From: Caenimonas sedimenti
GTDB taxonomy: Bacteria > Pseudomonadota > Gammaproteobacteria > Burkholderiales > Burkholderiaceae_C
Assembly: GCF_007833165.1 (NCBI RefSeq)
Contig: NZ_VOBQ01000004.1
Coordinates: 62,001 to 126,000, forward strand
Reading direction: 5' to 3'
DNA: 64,000 nucleotides
Shown here: piece by piece, positions 17,774 through 29,292 of the stretch
How positions within the stretch are numbered: position 1 is the first letter of the stretch
Layout: each line of letters opens with the position of its first letter
Notes under the pieces: generated by a model
Seen by the model: only the letters and a program-made list of their open reading frames with translations
Told to the model about the DNA's origin: nothing
The model's database searches: none
Program-made: the position numbers and the translations under genes

Positions 17774-18196
17774 CTACTTCCAGGGCGTCGGGTCGGGGAT
17801 CGCGCAAACCGGCTCGACATCGACCGTCTTGAAGTCCGCCGGCGAGACGATCTCCAAGTATTCCATGTCCGGCGAATAGTCGAACAGGAAGTGCCGGATG
17901 CCGGGCCGCTGGTGCACGCAGTCTCCGGCCGAAACCAGCGTCTCCTGGTCCTCGTACATGAACTTCGCCCAGCCCTTGAGCATGATCACGATCTGGAACT
18001 CCGCCTCATGGCGGTGCCAGCCCGTGCCCTTCTCCGGTGCCATGTTGGCCTTGACGAGGTGCGCGATGACCTTGCCATGCGTGGCCTCCGCGACGCCGAG
18101 GTCGCGGTAGAGGAAGAAATCCCGGAGGCCGCCGGACACGTAGTCGGTGTCGGTCGGCTTCACGTGAGAGAACGTGGTCTTGGTGCGATCCAGCAT
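17774..18196 (-). CDS. Cupin-domain protein
   Basis: Small single-domain cupin of 140 residues. Motif 1 is GTGWHRHEAEFQIVIMLKG, with the metal-binding HxH...E, and motif 2 is AGDCVHQRPGIRHFLFDYS with the third histidine. Start ATG at 18196 is preceded by GGAGAAAGC. Members of this group are often called dioxygenase-like or sugar-binding proteins, but no substrate is evident. It is convergent with the GST gene (stops 3 bases apart) and divergent from aroC. Confidence 0.85.
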   Translation of the reverse strand: MLDRTKTTFSHVKPTDTDYVSGGLRDFFLYRDLGVAEATHGKVIAHLVKANMAPEKGTGWHRHEAEFQIVIMLKGWAKFMYEDQETLVSAGDCVHQRPGIRHFLFDYSPDMEYLEIVSPADFKTVDVEPVCAIPDPTPWK

Positions 18197-18281
18197 GCTT
18201 TCTCCTGATCCGGCGCCGGGTCGGCACCGCATCCGTGCGCATGCATCAACCGTTCCCGGCCCTCTGGGATAATCCCCCCTC

Positions 18282-19379
18282 ATGAGCGGCAACACCTTCG
18301 GCACCCTGTTCGCGGTCACCAACTTCGGCGAATCGCATGGGCCCGCCATCGGCTGCGTGATCGACGGCTGCCCGCCCGGCATGGAACTGTCGGAGGCGGA
18401 CATCCAGCCCGACCTCGACCGGCGCCGCCCCGGCACCAGCCGCCATGTCACACAGCGGCAGGAAGAGGACAAGGTCGAGATCCTCTCGGGCACCTACGAA
18501 GGCAAGACGACGGGCACGCCCATCTGCCTGTTGATCCGCAACACCGACCAGCGCAGCAAGGACTATTCGGAGATCGGGCAGAAGTTCCGGCCCGGGCACG
18601 CCGACTACGCCTACCTGCAGAAGTACGGCCTGCGCGACCCGCGCGGCGGCGGCCGCTCCTCGGCGCGCCTGACGGCCCCCACGGTCGCGGCCGGCGCGGT
18701 CGCCAGAAAGTGGCTGCAGCAGCAATACGGCACCGTCTTCCGCGGCTGCATGCAGCAGGTGGGCGACGTCGCGATCGGTTTCGAGAGCTGGGACCACGTG
18801 CCCAACAACCCGTTCTTTGCCCCCGTGGCCGATGTGTCGGAGCTCGAGGCCTACATGGACCGCCTGCGCAAGGCCGGCGACTCCTGCGGCGCCCGCATCC
18901 GCGTCACGGCCAGCGGCGTGCCGGTGGGCCTGGGCGAGCCGCTGTACGACAAGCTCGATGCCGACATCGCCTACGCCATGATGGGCCTGAACGCGGTGAA
19001 GGGCGTGGAGATCGGCGCCGGCTTCGCCAGCGTCACCCAGCGCGGTTCCACGCATGGCGACTCGCTCACGCCGCAGGGCTTCGCCAGCAACAACGCCGGC
19101 GGCACGCTGGGCGGCATCAGCACCGGGCAGGACCTGGAAGTGTCGATCGCGATCAAGCCCACCAGCTCGATCATCACGCCGCGCGACACTATCGACATGC
19201 AGGGGCAGGCCACGCAGATCGTCACCAAGGGCCGGCATGACCCCTGCGTCGGCATCCGCGCGACGCCCATCGCCGAGGCGCTGCTGGCGCTGGTGGTGAT
19301 CGAGCATGCGCTGCGGCAGCGTGCGCAATGCGGCGATGTGCGCGCGCCGCTCGAACCCATCGGATCTTCCTTCCTCTAG
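18282..19379 (+). CDS. aroC: Chorismate synthase
   Basis: Catalyses the last shared step of aromatic amino-acid synthesis, turning EPSP into chorismate with reduced FMN. The 365-residue product has all three family signatures: [20 protein letters not shown] near the N terminus, the [11 protein letters not shown] segment around residue 124, and the C-terminal [16 protein letters not shown]. The length matches bacterial AroC. The MFS gene starts 3 bases after its stop, so the two are almost certainly co-transcribed; this pairing is common in Comamonadaceae. A second shikimate-pathway gene, aroE, lies at 36505. Confidence 0.98.
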   Translation: MSGNTFGTLFAVTNFGESHGPAIGCVIDGCPPGMELSEADIQPDLDRRRPGTSRHVTQRQEEDKVEILSGTYEGKTTGTPICLLIRNTDQRSKDYSEIGQKFRPGHADYAYLQKYGLRDPRGGGRSSARLTAPTVAAGAVARKWLQQQYGTVFRGCMQQVGDVAIGFESWDHVPNNPFFAPVADVSELEAYMDRLRKAGDSCGARIRVTASGVPVGLGEPLYDKLDADIAYAMMGLNAVKGVEIGAGFASVTQRGSTHGDSLTPQGFASNNAGGTLGGISTGQDLEVSIAIKPTSSIITPRDTIDMQGQATQIVTKGRHDPCVGIRATPIAEALLALVVIEHALRQRAQCGDVRAPLEPIGSSFL

Positions 19380-19382
19380 CGC

Positions 19383-20582
19383 ATGACGCAGCCGGCGGCG
19401 GCGGGCCTCCGCCAGCTCGTGCCGTTCGCGGCGCTGTCCGCGACCTACTTCGCGCACATCGGCTTCTTCAACCCCTATCTGCCGCTGTGGCTGAAGGCGC
19501 AGGGCCTGCCCATCGTCGTCATCAGCCTGCTGGCCTCGGTGCAGTCGTTCACCCGCGTGTTCGCGCCGTATGCCTGGGGCGCGCTCAGCGACCACACCGG
19601 CGAGCGCGTCAAGCTGCTGCGCATCAGCGCCGTCCTGGCGCTGGCGGCCTCCGCGGGGCTCTGGGTGGACGGTGGTGCCTGGTGGATCGCGCTGGTGCTG
19701 CTCCTGCTGTTCACCAACACCAGCTCGATGATGTCGCTGACCGAGGCCGCCATGGCCAACCTGGTGGCCGGCGACTGGGGCCGCTACGGCAAGGTACGCC
19801 TCTGGGGCTCGGCCGGGTTCATGGTGACCGTGTTCGCCGCCGGTGCCTGGTTCGAGCAGCACGGCATGGCCAGCTTCCCGGCCTGGACGGCGATGACGCT
19901 GGCTGGCGTGCTGCTGTGCACGCTCTGGCTGCCGAGCGCCCGCGAGCCGCGCCACGCACACGAAGCGCGCGAGCCGGTCGGCCCGGTGCTGCGCCGTCCG
20001 GTGGTGCGCTGGTTTTTCGCCGCGTTGTTCTTCCACGTGATGGCGCACTTCGCCATCTACGGCTTCTACTCCCTGTACCTCGATTCCCTGGGCTACAGCA
20101 AGGCGACCATCGGGGCGCTCTGGGCCGTCTCCGTGGTGGTCGAGATCGCCTGGTTCTACGCCCAGGGCCGCCTGATCGGCCGCTTCTCCATGGAGGGCTG
20201 GCTGGCCATCTGCGGTGCCGCCGCGGTGCTGCGGATGGCGATGACCGCGGGTCTGGGCGATTGGCTCTTCGCCTTGTTCCTGGCCCAGCTGCTGCACGCC
20301 TGGACCTTCGCGGCCCACCACACGGCCTGCATCGCCATGGTGACGAAGCACTTCCCCGGACGCCTGCGGGCACGCGGCCAGGCGGTGTTCACCGTCGTCG
20401 GGTATGGGTTCGGCGGCGTGCTGGGTGTGCTGGCGGGCGGCGCCATCGCGTCACGCTGGGGCTTCGAGGCGATGTTCGGCATCGCCACGGTGCTGGCCGC
20501 CCTGGGGACGGCATGCGCGATGCGGGTGAACCGGCTTGAGGCTGTTTCTCCCTCTCCCGCCGGCGGGAGAGGGCCGGGGTGA
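19383..20582 (+). CDS. MFS transporter (HcaT-like)
   Basis: Twelve-helix inner-membrane transporter of 399 residues in the MFS_1-like group that includes the 3-phenylpropionate permease HcaT. The typical start FAALSATYFAHIGFFNPYLPLWLKAQGL and the loop GALSDHTGERVKLL are visible in order. The final ~11 residues (SPSPAGGRGPG) are encoded by the first half of a REP-like palindromic repeat, so the original C terminus was probably shorter or replaced. Substrate unknown; placement after aroC hints at an aromatic compound, but that is speculation. Confidence 0.88.
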   Translation: MTQPAAAGLRQLVPFAALSATYFAHIGFFNPYLPLWLKAQGLPIVVISLLASVQSFTRVFAPYAWGALSDHTGERVKLLRISAVLALAASAGLWVDGGAWWIALVLLLLFTNTSSMMSLTEAAMANLVAGDWGRYGKVRLWGSAGFMVTVFAAGAWFEQHGMASFPAWTAMTLAGVLLCTLWLPSAREPRHAHEAREPVGPVLRRPVVRWFFAALFFHVMAHFAIYGFYSLYLDSLGYSKATIGALWAVSVVVEIAWFYAQGRLIGRFSMEGWLAICGAAAVLRMAMTAGLGDWLFALFLAQLLHAWTFAAHHTACIAMVTKHFPGRLRARGQAVFTVVGYGFGGVLGVLAGGAIASRWGFEAMFGIATVLAALGTACAMRVNRLEAVSPSPAGGRGPG

Positions 20583-20638
20583 GGGTGGAGGCGCGCCAAG
20601 ACCCTCACCCCAACCCTCTCCCGCAGGCGGGGAGAGGG
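20550..20638. repeat. REP-like inverted repeat pair
   Basis: Two copies of a REP-type palindrome in opposite orientation. Copy 1 holds the perfect 24-base palindrome at 20550-20573 (CCCTCTCCCGCC and its complement); copy 2 (20614-20638) is the same with a small asymmetry. Between them, GGGGTGAGGGT (20576-20586) pairs with ACCCTCACCCC (20601-20611). The GGGAGAGGG/GGGGTGAGGGT style is that of dispersed REPs of many Proteobacteria. It covers the stop codon of the MFS gene and ends 4 bases before the next start. Confidence 0.85.
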
Positions 20639-20642
20639 AGCA

Positions 20643-21089
20643 GTGCAGGATTTTTCCGCCTGCGTCATCATCACGGTTGTGAAGACCGTGCTGCACCTTG
20701 CCAAGTACGCCTGGGCCGCCCCCTACTCGGCGCTCGGCCTGCTGCTGGGCGCGCTCGCGTTGTTGGGCGGGGCCCATTGGCAACGCCGGGCCGGCACGCT
20801 GGAATTCGCCGGCGGGCGGTTCGGGGCGGTCCTGTCGCGACTGCCGCCGCCCTTGGCCTTTTCGGCGATGACGCTGGGGCACGTCATCCTGGCCGTCGAC
20901 CGGATGGCATTGGCGGAACTGCGGCAGCACGAGCAGGTGCACGTGCGCCAGTACGAGCGCTGGGGGCCGCTGTTCCTGCCGGCGTATTTCGCATCCAGCC
21001 TCGTGCAGTTGCTGCGCGGCCGCAACCCCTACATCGAGAACCACTTCGAGCGCGAGGCGCGCGCGCGCGCGGCCGACCGCCAAGGCTAA
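20643..21089 (+). CDS. Uncharacterised membrane protein with HEQVHVRQYE motif
   Basis: Protein of up to 148 residues with a hydrophobic segment at about residues 28-45 and a second weaker one near 70-85. Its hallmark is a His-Glu...His cluster, LRQHEQVHVRQYERWGP, which resembles a zinc-peptidase HExxH only loosely (HEQVH is a true HExxH). It then continues with LFLPAYFASSLVQLL and RNPYIENHFEREA. Similar hypotheticals are common in Burkholderiales. The GTG at 20643 uses GGGAG from the REP repeat as ribosome site; GTGs at 20679 and 20688 are alternatives. Possible membrane metalloprotease, unproven. Confidence 0.75.
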   Translation: MQDFSACVIITVVKTVLHLAKYAWAAPYSALGLLLGALALLGGAHWQRRAGTLEFAGGRFGAVLSRLPPPLAFSAMTLGHVILAVDRMALAELRQHEQVHVRQYERWGPLFLPAYFASSLVQLLRGRNPYIENHFEREARARAADRQG

Positions 21090-21093
21090 CCCC

Positions 21094-22119
21094 ATGCAAA
21101 CCACCCGTCTCGGCCGCACCGGCCTGAAAGTCTCGCGCATCTGCCTGGGCATGATGACTTATGGCACGCCGGCCTGGCGGCCCTGGGTGATGACCGAGGA
21201 GGCCGCGCGGCCGGTGGTGCGCCACGCGGTGGAGCTCGGCATCAACTTCTTCGACACCGCCGACATGTACTCGGGCGGCGAGAGCGAGGTGCTCACCGGC
21301 AAGTTCATCCGCGAGTTCTGCCAGCGGGAAGAAGTCGTCATCGCCACCAAGGTCTACTACCCGGTCGACCTCGGCTTCAAGGGCGGCGCCTCGGCGGCCG
21401 CCAAGCCCGACCGCCGGCCCAACATGGACGGCCTGTCGCGCAAGCGGATCTTCCACGCGGTCGACCAGAGCCTGCAGCGGCTCGGCACCGACTACATCGA
21501 CCTCTACCAGATCCACCGGCTCGACCCCGACACGTCGATGGACGAGATCATGGAGGCGCTGCACGACGTGGTGAAGGCCGGCAAGGTGCGCTACATCGGC
21601 GCTTCCAGCATGTACGCCTGGCAGTTCGCGAAGATGCAGCAGATCGCGAAGGAGCGCGGCTTCACCGCCTTCGCCAGCATGCAGAACCACTACAACCTGG
21701 CGTACCGCGAGGAAGAGCGCGAGATGATCCCGTTGTGCCGCGACCAGGGCGTGGCGTTGATCCCCTGGAGCCCGCTCGCCCGCGGCTTCCTGGCCGGCAA
21801 CCGCAAGGCGCAGGACAAGGACGCGGGCGCAACCGCGCGCGCCAAGACCGACGACATCGCGCAGAACTACTACTACCGCGACAGCGATTTCCAGGTGGTG
21901 GAGGCGCTGACGGCGGCGGCACAGGCCAAGGGGGTGAGCAACGCGACGCTCGCCTATGCCTGGCTGCTGCGCAAGGGCGTGACGGCGCCGATCGTCGGGG
22001 CGAGCAAGACCTACCAGCTCGACCAGGCCGTGGCGGCCCTCGACGTGACGCTCACCGACGACGAAGTCCGCGCGCTCGAAGCCCCGTACCGGCCGCACCC
22101 GATTCTGGGTCACGTGTAG
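21094..22119 (+). CDS. Aldo/keto reductase
   Basis: NADPH-dependent oxidoreductase of 341 residues with a TIM-barrel fold. The catalytic tetrad is visible as Asp54 and Tyr59 (NFFDTADMYSGGESE), Lys86 (IATKVYY) and His141 (YQIHRLDPDT). NADP-binding segments ALIPWSPLARGFL and PIVGASKTYQLDQAVAA are present. It resembles the YajO/GSP69-like AKR group. It begins 4 bases after the small membrane protein gene. The substrate is not known. Confidence 0.92.
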   Translation: MQTTRLGRTGLKVSRICLGMMTYGTPAWRPWVMTEEAARPVVRHAVELGINFFDTADMYSGGESEVLTGKFIREFCQREEVVIATKVYYPVDLGFKGGASAAAKPDRRPNMDGLSRKRIFHAVDQSLQRLGTDYIDLYQIHRLDPDTSMDEIMEALHDVVKAGKVRYIGASSMYAWQFAKMQQIAKERGFTAFASMQNHYNLAYREEEREMIPLCRDQGVALIPWSPLARGFLAGNRKAQDKDAGATARAKTDDIAQNYYYRDSDFQVVEALTAAAQAKGVSNATLAYAWLLRKGVTAPIVGASKTYQLDQAVAALDVTLTDDEVRALEAPYRPHPILGHV

Positions 22120-22206
22120 GCATCGTCCGACGCGGGTGTTCGCATTTGTCGGCGACGCGGTGTCCTGAGGGGGACCGAGCATGGGCGGCTAACCAGGAGC
22201 CGCAGA

Positions 22207-23208
22207 ATGCAAGACAAGCCCAAAGCCAAGGACAACAAGGACGCGAAGGACACGGTCGAGAAGCAACGCGAGTTGCAGCGCGAGCAGGACCGCAAGGAAC
22301 CCGCGCAAGGAGAATCCGGCGGTGCCAAGGAAAAGCCCGCCGTGCAGACCAGCGCACGCAAGCAGCCGGACGAACTCCCCGCGCAACACCTGCAGAAGCC
22401 CGGCCTCGAAGCCGACATGGACCTCAAGCCGCGCTTCCTGGCACCCGACTACCGCGGCAGCGGCAAGCTCAAAGGTATGGTCGCGCTCATCACCGGCGGC
22501 GACTCCGGCATCGGCCGCTCGGTGGCCGTGCTGTACGCGCGCGAGGGCGCGGACGTCGCCATCGTCTACCTCAGCTCGCACGAGGATGCGGAAGAGACCA
22601 AAAGGTACGTGGAACAGGAAGGCCGCCAGTGCCTGCTGATCGCCGGTGACGTGAAGGATCCGGCGTTCTGCAAGCAGTCGGTCGAGAAAACCGTGGAAGA
22701 GTTCGACCGCCTCGACATCCTGGTGAACAACGCCGCCTTCCAGCTGCATGCGCATGCCCTGGAAGACATCACCGACGAGCGGCTCGACGAAACCTTCAAG
22801 ACCAACATCTACGGCTACTTCTACATGGCGCGCGCCGCCTTGCCGCACCTGAAGCAGGGCGCCTGCATCATCAACACCGGCTCGGTGGTGGGCTTGAAGG
22901 GCAGCAAGGAGCTGCTGGACTATTCGGCGACCAAGGGCGCCATCCACGCCTTCACCATGTCGCTCGCCTCCAGCCTGATCGAGAAGGGCATCCGCGTGAA
23001 TGCGGTGGCGCCCGGCCCGGTGTGGACGCCGCTCAACCCCGCCGACCGCAGCGCCGAGGAGATCACCGAGTTCGGCAAGCAGACCGATTTCAAGCGGCCC
23101 GCCCAGCCCGAGGAGCTGTCGCCCGCCTACGTGTTCCTGGCCGCGCCGAGCTGCGCCAGCTACATCACGGGCATCGTCCTGCCGGTGACCGGCAAAGTGG
23201 GGAGCTGA
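22207..23208 (+). CDS. SDR-family oxidoreductase with charged N-terminal extension
   Basis: Short-chain dehydrogenase of 333 residues, similar to YghA/YhdF-type glucose- or 3-oxoacyl-like reductases. Residues 1-85 are a disordered, lysine/glutamate/glutamine-rich tail. The Rossmann fold begins with the TGGDSGIG cofactor motif (96-103), followed by NNAA (174-177) and the active site Ser226, Tyr239, Lys243 (YSATK). This extended-tail SDR type is typical of stress-induced bacterial genes. The 87-base gap before it has no clear promoter. The ATG at 22207 follows the ribosome site CCAGGAG. Confidence 0.9.
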   Translation: MQDKPKAKDNKDAKDTVEKQRELQREQDRKEPAQGESGGAKEKPAVQTSARKQPDELPAQHLQKPGLEADMDLKPRFLAPDYRGSGKLKGMVALITGGDSGIGRSVAVLYAREGADVAIVYLSSHEDAEETKRYVEQEGRQCLLIAGDVKDPAFCKQSVEKTVEEFDRLDILVNNAAFQLHAHALEDITDERLDETFKTNIYGYFYMARAALPHLKQGACIINTGSVVGLKGSKELLDYSATKGAIHAFTMSLASSLIEKGIRVNAVAPGPVWTPLNPADRSAEEITEFGKQTDFKRPAQPEELSPAYVFLAAPSCASYITGIVLPVTGKVGS

Positions 23209-23243
23209 GAGCAGGGACTTTCCGCGGCGGCTAGCATCCGGGG

Positions 23244-23900
23244 ATGCCCCAGACCCTCAAGATCGATTTCGTCTCCGACGTCGCGTGCCCCTGGTGCGCC
23301 GTCGGCCTGGCCTCGCTGGAGACCGCGCTGCGCAAGCTCGACGGCGAGGTCGCCGTCGAGATGCACTTCCAGCCGTTCGAGCTGAACCCGGACATGCCGC
23401 CCGGCGGCCAGGACGTGACCGAGCACCTCACGCAGAAGTACGGGTCGACGGCCGAGCAGCAGGCGGTGGCGCGCGAAGGGATCCGCAAGCGCGGCGAGGA
23501 GGTCGGCTTCAGCTTCCGCAAGGAGGGCCGCGGCCGCGTCTACAACACCTTCGATGCGCATCGGCTGCTGCACTGGGCCGGGTTGCAGGGCGCGGATGTC
23601 CAGCGCAAGCTGAAGATGGCGCTGCTGGAGGCCTATCACGGCCAGGGCCGCAGCATGGAAGACCAGGCCGTCCTGCTGGATGCGGTGACGCAAGCCGGGT
23701 TGGACCGCGCGGAAGGCGAGACCGTGCTGAAGGAGGGGCGCTACGCCCAGGAAGTGCGGGCCACCGAACAGCACTTCCAGTCGCTCGGCATCCGGGCCGT
23801 GCCCTCCGTGATCATCAACGACCGGCACCTGATCCAGGGCGGGCAGCCGCCCGAGATGTTCGAGCAGGCGCTGCGCCAGCTCGCGGCGCAAGGCGAATAG
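23244..23900 (+). CDS. DsbA-family (FrnE-like) thiol oxidoreductase
   Basis: Cytosolic DsbA-fold protein of 218 residues, FrnE/DSBA-like group. The redox motif CPWC is at residues 15-18 in SDVACPWCAVGL, and the cis-proline loop is GIRAVPSVIINDR. There is no signal peptide, consistent with FrnE proteins, which act on cytosolic disulfides in oxidative stress. The gene ends 6 bases before the interleaved inverted-repeat element. The substrate is unknown. Confidence 0.92.
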   Translation: MPQTLKIDFVSDVACPWCAVGLASLETALRKLDGEVAVEMHFQPFELNPDMPPGGQDVTEHLTQKYGSTAEQQAVAREGIRKRGEEVGFSFRKEGRGRVYNTFDAHRLLHWAGLQGADVQRKLKMALLEAYHGQGRSMEDQAVLLDAVTQAGLDRAEGETVLKEGRYAQEVRATEQHFQSLGIRAVPSVIINDRHLIQGGQPPEMFEQALRQLAAQGE

Positions 23901-23906
23901 CCAGCG

Positions 23907-24177
23907 CTAGGAGCCTGGGCGGCAGAGAAACGGGCCTGCGTTGGGCCGAGAACAGGGCTCAGGCTAGGCGCGGTCGCGGGTCAAGACTGGCCGTCTTGAC
24001 CCGTGACCGGAACGACGCATGAGCCCTGTTCTCGGCCCAACCCTTCGGGCCGGTACCTGAATCAGCGCCATGCGTCGTTACGGCCTCCTTGAGTGCGAAA
24101 GCACACGGCGTCGGCCGCGCCTAGCCTGGCGCTGATTCAGGTGCCGGCGCAGGCCCGTTTCTCTGCCGCCCAGGCTC

Positions 24178-24181
<4 letters not shown>
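23907..24181. repeat. 275-bp interleaved inverted-repeat element between convergent genes
   Basis: Gene-free DNA in which almost every base has an inverted partner. Pairs: P1 34 bp perfect (23907-23940 / 24148-24181); P2 22 bp perfect (23940-23961 / 24020-24041); P3 14 bp perfect (23960-23973 / 24115-24128); P4 17 bp, one mismatch (23971-23987 / 23993-24009); P5 15 bp, one mismatch (24007-24021 / 24069-24083); P6 22 bp, one mismatch (24049-24070 / 24127-24148); and a small GTGC-GAAA-GCAC hairpin at 24093-24104. P2 and P6 cross P3 and P5, so two different folds are possible, both within P1. Its right arm supplies the tldD stop codon. It may end transcription of both convergent genes, or be a mobile or structured-nucleic-acid element. 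Confidence 0.85.
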
Positions 24182-25638
<1,457 letters not shown>

Positions 25639-25684
25639 GGCCTGATTCTAGGCCGGGGCCCGTTCTCGGCGGGTAAGCAGGGGT

Positions 25685-27765
<2,081 letters not shown>

Positions 27766-27769
<4 letters not shown>

Positions 27770-29292
27770 GGGCGCTCAACAGGCGGTAGCGGCAAGGTGA
27801 CGCTGAACATGCTGCCTGCCCCTAGTTTACTGATGACCCGGATTTCCCCGCCATGGAGTTCGACGCAGCGCTTCACGATGGCAAGCCCCAGGCCGGATCC
27901 AGGCCGGTGACCGACGTTCGCGCCGCGCCGGAAACTTTCGAACAGATGGGGCAGGTCCTCCTCGGCGATCCCGATGCCGGAGTCACTCACCTGCAGCTTG
28001 AGTGAGGTCTCTCCGCATTCCATGGCCAGGGCCACTTCCGTTCCCTCAGGTGAGTACTTGCACCCGTTGGACAGCAGGTTGGCCAGGATGTACTGGACCA
28101 GCCGGGCATCGACTGCGCGCACCCCCGCCGCGCCGGCCCGCAGCACCAGCAAATGCCGCGGCTGCGCCGACCGGACCTCGGCCACGGCCTGCCGGCACAG
28201 GCTCTCCAGGTCGGTCGGCCGGGGCTGGAAGGTCAGGCGCCCGGCCTCCGCCTTGCCCAGCGTCAGCATGTCTTCCAGCATCAGTTGCATCCGCTTCGCC
28301 GCGGCGACCAGGTCGCCCATGATCCCGCGCTGTTCGTCCGCGCCGATCTTGTCGCCGTAGTGCTCGATCAGTTCGGCCGACGAGAGGATGGCGGCCAGCG
28401 GCGTGCGGAACTCGTGCGAGGCCATGGACAGCAGCTTGGTCTTGATCTCGCCCAGTTCGCGCTCACGGGCCAGCGCCTTGTCCTTTTCCTGGGCGGCCTG
28501 GATGCGCCCGGTCACGTCCACATAAGTCCAGACCGTGCCCTCCACCCCATCCTGGGTCACCGCGGTGCCATCGATCTGCACCCACAACAGGCTCGCGTCC
28601 TTGCGGCGCATGCGCACTTCGCCGCTGTAGCGGCCGGTCGCGGCGATGCGCCGGTAGGCCTCGGCGCCGACGCGCTCGAAGTCCGCGTCGCTGGCATAGT
28701 GGATCCTGGTTTCCTGGCCGAGGAGTTCGGCGGGCTCATAGCCCAGCATGGCTGCCAGGGTGCGGTTGAGCCATTGGTGGCGGCGTTCGACCAGGAAGCA
28801 GACGCCGACGGTCGCGGTCTGCAGGATCGCCTCGCGCTCGGCCAGGGCCTTCTTGAGCGCTTCGTCCAGCGCATGCCGCTCGGTGGTGTCCTTCAGGAAG
28901 AACAGGTTGGCGGGCGCGCCTTCCCATTCGATCACGACGCCGTTGATCTCGACCCAGCGCACACCCCCGTCGTCGCGCAGGAAGCGCGCCTCGTACGCCG
29001 GCACCGCTTCACCGACGGTACGGCGGTCGCGCAGCCGGGCCACCATCGCCCGGTCGTCGGGGTGCACGTATTCGATCATCGGGCGGCCGCCGGCCTGTTC
29101 GGCGGTCACGCCCAGCAGGGCCAGGCATTGCTGGTTGGCAAAACGGATGGCGCCGCCCTGGCCGACCGCGATGCCCTCGACCGCGTGCTCGACCATCGTC
29201 CGGTAGCGGCGCAGGTCCGCCGCCAGCTCCAGCGAGCCGGCCTGCACGTCGGGCACGGTGCCTAACGAGGTGCCACGGTGATCCACTGCCAT
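27766..29292 (-). CDS. PAS-domain sensor histidine kinase
   Basis: Cytosolic two-component sensor of ~508 residues. Two PAS/PAC units (about residues 30-140 and 150-270) precede a HisKA dimerisation domain with the phospho-accepting His in SMASHEFRTPLAA (His293), and an HATPase domain with N box NLLSNGCKYS, G1 DSGIGI and G2 GSGLGLAI. There is no transmembrane segment, so it senses an intracellular cue. The start is unsure: ATG 29292 (used), TTG 29301 or GTG 29256; the first two overlap the preceding gene, the last follows its stop. It is coupled to the receiver-cyclase-kinase gene, its probable phosphorylation target. Confidence 0.92.

Noticed and set aside
18246-20351. 701-codon minus-strand frame opposite aroC and the MFS gene
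   Set aside because: Low-complexity shadow; aroC and the MFS gene are unmistakable on the plus strand.
23993-24104. Integron attC site or tRNA-like cloverleaf within the repeat element
   Set aside because: No attC R/L core sites and no tRNA consensus (no A/B box, no TTCRA loop); the multi-branch shape comes from DNA inverted repeats.
27782-27790. GGCGGTAGC, an ops/RfaH-like element
   Set aside because: It lies inside the 3' end of the histidine-kinase gene, on the opposite strand, far from the polysaccharide operon; probably chance.
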